Shown: one piece after another, positions 60,551 to 64,000 of the stretch
Layout of the letters: each line of letters opens with the position of its first letter
How positions within the stretch are numbered: the first letter of the stretch is position 1
DNA from: Rhizobium brockwellii
GTDB taxonomy: Bacteria; Pseudomonadota; Alphaproteobacteria; Rhizobiales; Rhizobiaceae
DNA: 64,000 nucleotides
Assembly: GCF_000769405.2 (NCBI RefSeq)
Contig: NZ_CP053439.1
Span: 4,446,001 to 4,510,000 of the forward strand
Direction of reading: 5' to 3'
Translations under genes and position numbers: made by a program
Notes under the pieces: generated by a model
The model's input: the letters and a program-made list of their open reading frames with translations, nothing else
Told to the model about the DNA's origin: nothing
The model's database searches: none

Positions 60551-61879
60551 TCATTTTGTCGAATTTGCGTCGATCAGCATGCGCGGCCATTCGATTCGGA
60601 TACGCGCGCCCGCACTTTCCGGATCGCGGTTCTCGAAAATCAGCGATGCGCCCGAGCGCTCCAGCAGCGTCTTGGCGATGAAAAGCCCGAGCCCGAGCCC
60701 GCCCGCCGTATCCTCTTTCTGCCGCTTGGTCACATAGGGCTCGCCGATCCGCGTCAGAATATCGGGCGCATAACCGTTGCCATCGTCCTCGATGACGATC
60801 AGCACTTTGTCGTGATCGTGCTCGACAGTGACGATCACTTTCTCCCGCGCATAATCGACGGCGTTTTCGATTAGGTTGCCGAGCCCGTACATGATGCCGG
60901 CATTGCGGTCGGTGACCGGCTCACCCTTGCGCGGGCTCTTTTCGATGAGCTCGAGGGCGATACCGAATTCCCGGTGCGGGGCGACGATCTCCTCGATCAT
61001 CGATGAAAGCGGCAGGCGGCGCATATGCGCCTCGCCTTCCGAGGAAAGCGTCGTCAGCCGCCGCAGGATGTCGCGGCAGCGTTCGCTCTGGCTGCGCAGC
61101 AGCATCACGTCCTCGCGGAAACGATCGTCATCCTTGAGTTCCCGCTCCATTTCCTTGGCGACGACGCTGATCGTCGCAAGCGGGGTACCGAGCTCATGGG
61201 CCGCCGCAGCCGCCAGCCCATCGAGTTGCGAGAGATGCTTTTCCCGCTGCAGCACCAGTTCGGTCGCAGCCAGCGCATCGGCAAGCTGGCTCGCTTCCAT
61301 CGAGACCCGATAGGCATAGAAGGCGGCAAACGCCATCGTCGAGGCGATCGAGCACCAGACACCGAACTGCATGACGTTGTGCACATTGATCTCGACCCCG
61401 TCGAACCAGGGCAGCGGGAAGGGCGAAAAGGCCAGCACCGTGATGCAGACCATCGCAAAGCCGATCAGCGCGGTGCTGTAGCGGATCGGCTGCGAGGCAA
61501 AGGAAATGATAACGGGCACGCAGACGAGCGCTGCGAAAGGATTGGCAAGGCCGCCGGTGATGAACAGCAGCGCGCAGAGCTGCAAAAGGTCGAAGCCGAG
61601 CAGCGCAAAGGCGGCTGGCGGCTCCAGCCGATGCGTCGGTGGATAACGGATCGTCAGGTAGAAATTCACCCAGGCAAGAGCGGCGATCAGCGAAGAGCTG
61701 GCAATCAGCGGCAAGGGAAAGTTCAGCCAGAAGGCAACGATGAAAACCGTCAGCGCCTGTCCGCCGACGGCAAGCCAGCGCAGCCGCACCAATGTCTGCA
61801 GGCGCAGCCTGCGGCTGTTGTGCCGGTCCTCCAGCGTATAGCCTTCCTTGTTGTCGATCATGCCAGGCTTGTCGATCAT
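60551..61879 (-). CDS. actS: Redox sensor histidine kinase ActS (RegB/PrrB family)
   Basis: 442 residues from the ATG at 61879, about 8 bases after AAGGAG; a second ATG lies at 61861. Six hydrophobic segments occupy about 35-205, with the RegB quinone-site heptad GGLANPF. The H-box is AAAAHELGTPLATISVV, the N-box NLIENAVDYA, and the G-boxes IEDDGNGYAP and GLGLGLFIAK. The linker LSSEGEAHMRR follows the DHp helices. A redox-active cysteine like that of RegB H-box regions is seen nearby (SERCRDILRRL). It partners with ActR. Confidence 0.95.
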   Translation of the reverse strand: MIDKPGMIDNKEGYTLEDRHNSRRLRLQTLVRLRWLAVGGQALTVFIVAFWLNFPLPLIASSSLIAALAWVNFYLTIRYPPTHRLEPPAAFALLGFDLLQLCALLFITGGLANPFAALVCVPVIISFASQPIRYSTALIGFAMVCITVLAFSPFPLPWFDGVEINVHNVMQFGVWCSIASTMAFAAFYAYRVSMEASQLADALAATELVLQREKHLSQLDGLAAAAAHELGTPLATISVVAKEMERELKDDDRFREDVMLLRSQSERCRDILRRLTTLSSEGEAHMRRLPLSSMIEEIVAPHREFGIALELIEKSPRKGEPVTDRNAGIMYGLGNLIENAVDYAREKVIVTVEHDHDKVLIVIEDDGNGYAPDILTRIGEPYVTKRQKEDTAGGLGLGLFIAKTLLERSGASLIFENRDPESAGARIRIEWPRMLIDANSTK

Positions 61880-61901
61880 GCCGAGGGCTCCTTGAACGGC
61901 C

Positions 61902-64000
61902 TCATGTACCACGCGGTTTTGACCGTGTCGTCGGCAACGCATCCTCTGGCCGCTCCGGCCAGGGATGCCGGGGATAGCGCCCGCGCATATCAGCACGCAC
62001 ATCCCTCCACGAGCCGGCCCAGAAGCCCGGCAGGTCGCGTGTCGTCTGGATCGGCCGGTGCGCCGGCGAGGTGAGCTCGAGCAACAGCGGCAGCCGGCCA
62101 CCGGCAATGGCTGGATGCTGCTTCAGCCCAAACAGCTCCTGCACGCGGATCGTCAGCACCGGCTCCTCGCCCTCATACTGGATCGGATGCCTTTGGCCGG
62201 TCGGCGCTTCGAAATGGGTCGGCGCAAGCCGGCTAAGGTCGCGTTGCAATTCGTGCGGTACCAGCGACATCAGTCCGTTCGAAAGCCCGGCTGCGGAAAT
62301 CTCCGAAAGGCCGCGGGCCTCCGTCTGGAAGGGTGCGAACCAGTCGTCGAGCCGGGAAAGCAGGGCATTATCGCTGACATCGGGCCAGGGCTCGCCGATC
62401 GTCCGATGAAGAAATCCGATCCGCTCGCGAAGCTGCACGGCCTCCTTCGAGAAGGCAAGCTGATCGACCCCCAGCTCACGCACTGCCTCCACCAGTGCCT
62501 GGGTGACCGCTGGCCCGGAAGGTCGCGGCAACGGCATCTCTTCGAAGACGATGGCGCCGAGCCGCGTTGCCCGCCGCGCCCGGATTTGCCGGCTCTGTCG
62601 GTCGAAGAATATCTGGTCGCCGGTTTTGATCTCACCGGGCAACTCGGCTTCGATGTCGCCGCGTGTCACCTCGGCTGCCGCCAGAACCCGCGCCTGCGCC
62701 GCCCGTCCGGTCAGGTCGGCAATCACCAGCATCTGGCTGCCGGCCAGCCTCTCGGTTTCCGGCAGCTCCGCTCCGCGCCCGTTCGCCATCACGAATCGGC
62801 CGCGGCCGCCGCGCTGAAGTGCAATTCGATCTGGGAACGCATGCAGCAGCAGTTGGCCTGCAAGCGTCGGCGCCGTTGCGGCAACGCTGTCGAGGCCACT
62901 TGCCAGCCGTCCTGCCAGCCGCCTTGAAGCCTCGGCTCTCTCGCCCCGCTCGGCCTTGAAGCGTCGCAACCGCTCCTCGATATCGATACTCGTTCCGCCA
63001 AGCCCCTGTTCGGTGAGAAGCACGGCGATCATCGCCGCATCCCGAGCGTGTCCCGCTTCTCCCGCCAATACGACCATGGCGGCAAGTCGCGGCGGCAAAG
63101 CGAGATCGCGCATAACCTTACCCCGCGCTGTCAGCGCTCCGTCCTTGTCGAGCGCTCCGAGCTGGCCAAGCAGAACCCGCGCCTCCCTCAGCGTCGTTTC
63201 CGGCGGTTGATCGACGAAGGCAAGCGATGCCGGATCCTGAACGCCCCAATGCGCGAGATCGAGCACCAGCCCTGAGAGATCGCTGGAAAGGATCTGCGGT
63301 GGTGTGAAGGCCGGCAGTGCTGCCGTCTGTCCCTGGTGCCATAGCCTTATGGCGATACCCGGCTCCGTTCGTCCGGCACGGCCGGCCCGCTGATCGGCGG
63401 AAGCCCGCGATACGCGCACTGTCTCCAGCCGCGTGATGCCCGTCGACGCCTCGAACACCGGCAGGCGCTGCAGCCCGCTGTCGATCACGATCCTGACACC
63501 GTCGATGGTGATCGATGTTTCGGCGATCGATGTCGCAAGCACGATCTTGCGCGTCCCCAGGGATGCCGGCCGGATCGCTGCATCCTGCTCCTTCTGGCTG
63601 AGATTGCCGTAAAGGGGCGCAATGAGCGTCTCGGCTCCGAATCGCCCCTGCAAGCGTTCCACGGTCCGGGTGATTTCCGCCTGGCCGGGCAGGAAAGCGA
63701 GGATCGAGCCGGTCTCATTGGCATGCGCATCGAGTATCGCCCGCGTCACCGCATCCTCGATACGCTCGCCGCCCGGCCGATCCTGGTAGCGGATATCGAT
63801 CGGAAAGCTGCGTCCCAGGCTTTCGATAACAGGTGGATGGTCGAGCAAGCCGGCCACGCGTTCGACATCGAGGGTCGCCGACATCACCAGGATGCGCAGA
63901 TCCTCGCGCAGCGCCGACTGGACGTCGAGCGCCAGCGCGAGTCCGAAGTCTGCATCCAGCGAACGCTCGTGGAACTCGTCGAAGATCACCACGGAGACAA
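61902..64000 (-). CDS. hrpB: ATP-dependent helicase HrpB (3' part; 5' end outside window)
   Basis: DEAH/RHA-type helicase of uncertain role. The frame is open to the right edge with no credible start; about 699 codons are visible of about 820, so the P-loop region is missing. Motif II is VVIFDEFHERSLDADFGLAL, motif III VMSATLDVERVAGLL, motif V VLATSIAETSITIDGVRIV and motif VI RVSRASADQRAGRAGRTEPG. The C-terminal HrpB-specific domain ends in FWAGSWRDVRADMRGRYPRHPW. It ends 22 bp before actS. Confidence 0.95.
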   Translation of the reverse strand, partial: VSVVIFDEFHERSLDADFGLALALDVQSALREDLRILVMSATLDVERVAGLLDHPPVIESLGRSFPIDIRYQDRPGGERIEDAVTRAILDAHANETGSILAFLPGQAEITRTVERLQGRFGAETLIAPLYGNLSQKEQDAAIRPASLGTRKIVLATSIAETSITIDGVRIVIDSGLQRLPVFEASTGITRLETVRVSRASADQRAGRAGRTEPGIAIRLWHQGQTAALPAFTPPQILSSDLSGLVLDLAHWGVQDPASLAFVDQPPETTLREARVLLGQLGALDKDGALTARGKVMRDLALPPRLAAMVVLAGEAGHARDAAMIAVLLTEQGLGGTSIDIEERLRRFKAERGERAEASRRLAGRLASGLDSVAATAPTLAGQLLLHAFPDRIALQRGGRGRFVMANGRGAELPETERLAGSQMLVIADLTGRAAQARVLAAAEVTRGDIEAELPGEIKTGDQIFFDRQSRQIRARRATRLGAIVFEEMPLPRPSGPAVTQALVEAVRELGVDQLAFSKEAVQLRERIGFLHRTIGEPWPDVSDNALLSRLDDWFAPFQTEARGLSEISAAGLSNGLMSLVPHELQRDLSRLAPTHFEAPTGQRHPIQYEGEEPVLTIRVQELFGLKQHPAIAGGRLPLLLELTSPAHRPIQTTRDLPGFWAGSWRDVRADMRGRYPRHPWPERPEDALPTTRSKPRGT

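Noticed and set aside
61880..62107. N-terminal extension of the actS frame
   Set aside because: It reads out of frame across the end of hrpB, and the sequence is Arg/Ser-rich and non-conserved. AAGGAG precedes the ATG at 61879.

Overview
The window is about 64 kb of high-GC alphaproteobacterial chromosome. Gene content and order (rho-hemJ-hemE-origin, trpFBA-accD-folC, chvG-chvI-pckA with hprK and PTS genes, actR/actS, an alphaproteobacterial addAB, a DivL-type kinase) point to a Rhizobium of the etli/leguminosarum group or a close relative. Almost all of it is core genome. I found no transposase, phage gene, CRISPR array, rRNA or tRNA. Mobile-like DNA is limited to short palindromic intergenic repeats of the rhizobial RIME/REP type.

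Layout. 1-2482 (minus): hemE, hemJ and the 5' part of rho (its 3' end lies outside). 2483-2883: candidate chromosomal origin, AT-rich with DnaA boxes. 2884-6514 (plus): ppsR, maf, aroE, coaE, dnaQ, mostly overlapping by a few bases. 6582-7680 (minus): secB and fxsA. 7804-10559 (plus): Tim44-like gene, mltA-like gene, smr and an Xre regulator, each overlapping the next, then gyrB to 13130. 13217-14159 (minus): nitroreductase and a DUF2218 gene. 14371-19244 (plus): glutathionyl-hydroquinone reductase, FAH-family hydrolase, PHB depolymerase, a DUF2852 membrane protein and a YgjP-type metalloprotease. 19412-24560 (plus): trpF, trpB, trpA, accD, folC.

24633-36612 (minus, read right to left): divL-like kinase, a tsaE/amgK fusion, murU-like nucleotidyltransferase, addB, addA, trxA. 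This combines cell-cycle signalling, cell-wall sugar recycling, tRNA modification and recombination. 36816-42388 (minus): ahcY with a SahR-type operator, ptsH, EIIA(Man-type), a short hprK, chvG, chvI. The PTS pieces are typical of the regulatory, not sugar-transporting, PTS of alphaproteobacteria. 42708-45480 (plus): pckA, arfB, alkB. 45494-51002 (minus): histidine genes hisB, hisH, hisA, hisF, hisE and coaA, with three uncharacterised small genes between them. 51159-53489 (plus): hslV, a GNAT gene and hslU, all overlapping.

53781-58446 (plus): a secreted DUF1402 protein, a cytochrome P450 and malate synthase G. 58524-64000: an L,D-transpeptidase lipoprotein (minus), mmcB (plus), actR, actS and the 3' part of hrpB (all minus; the hrpB start lies outside).

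The points most worth following up are the Tyr-for-His kinase (DivL signature), the tsaE/amgK fusion beside murU, the SahR-type palindrome at ahcY, an AccD lacking most of its zinc-ribbon cysteines, an AddB lacking the iron-sulfur cysteines, and a GNAT gene wedged inside hslVU. I saw no clearly new multi-gene system. Most genes belong to known families.
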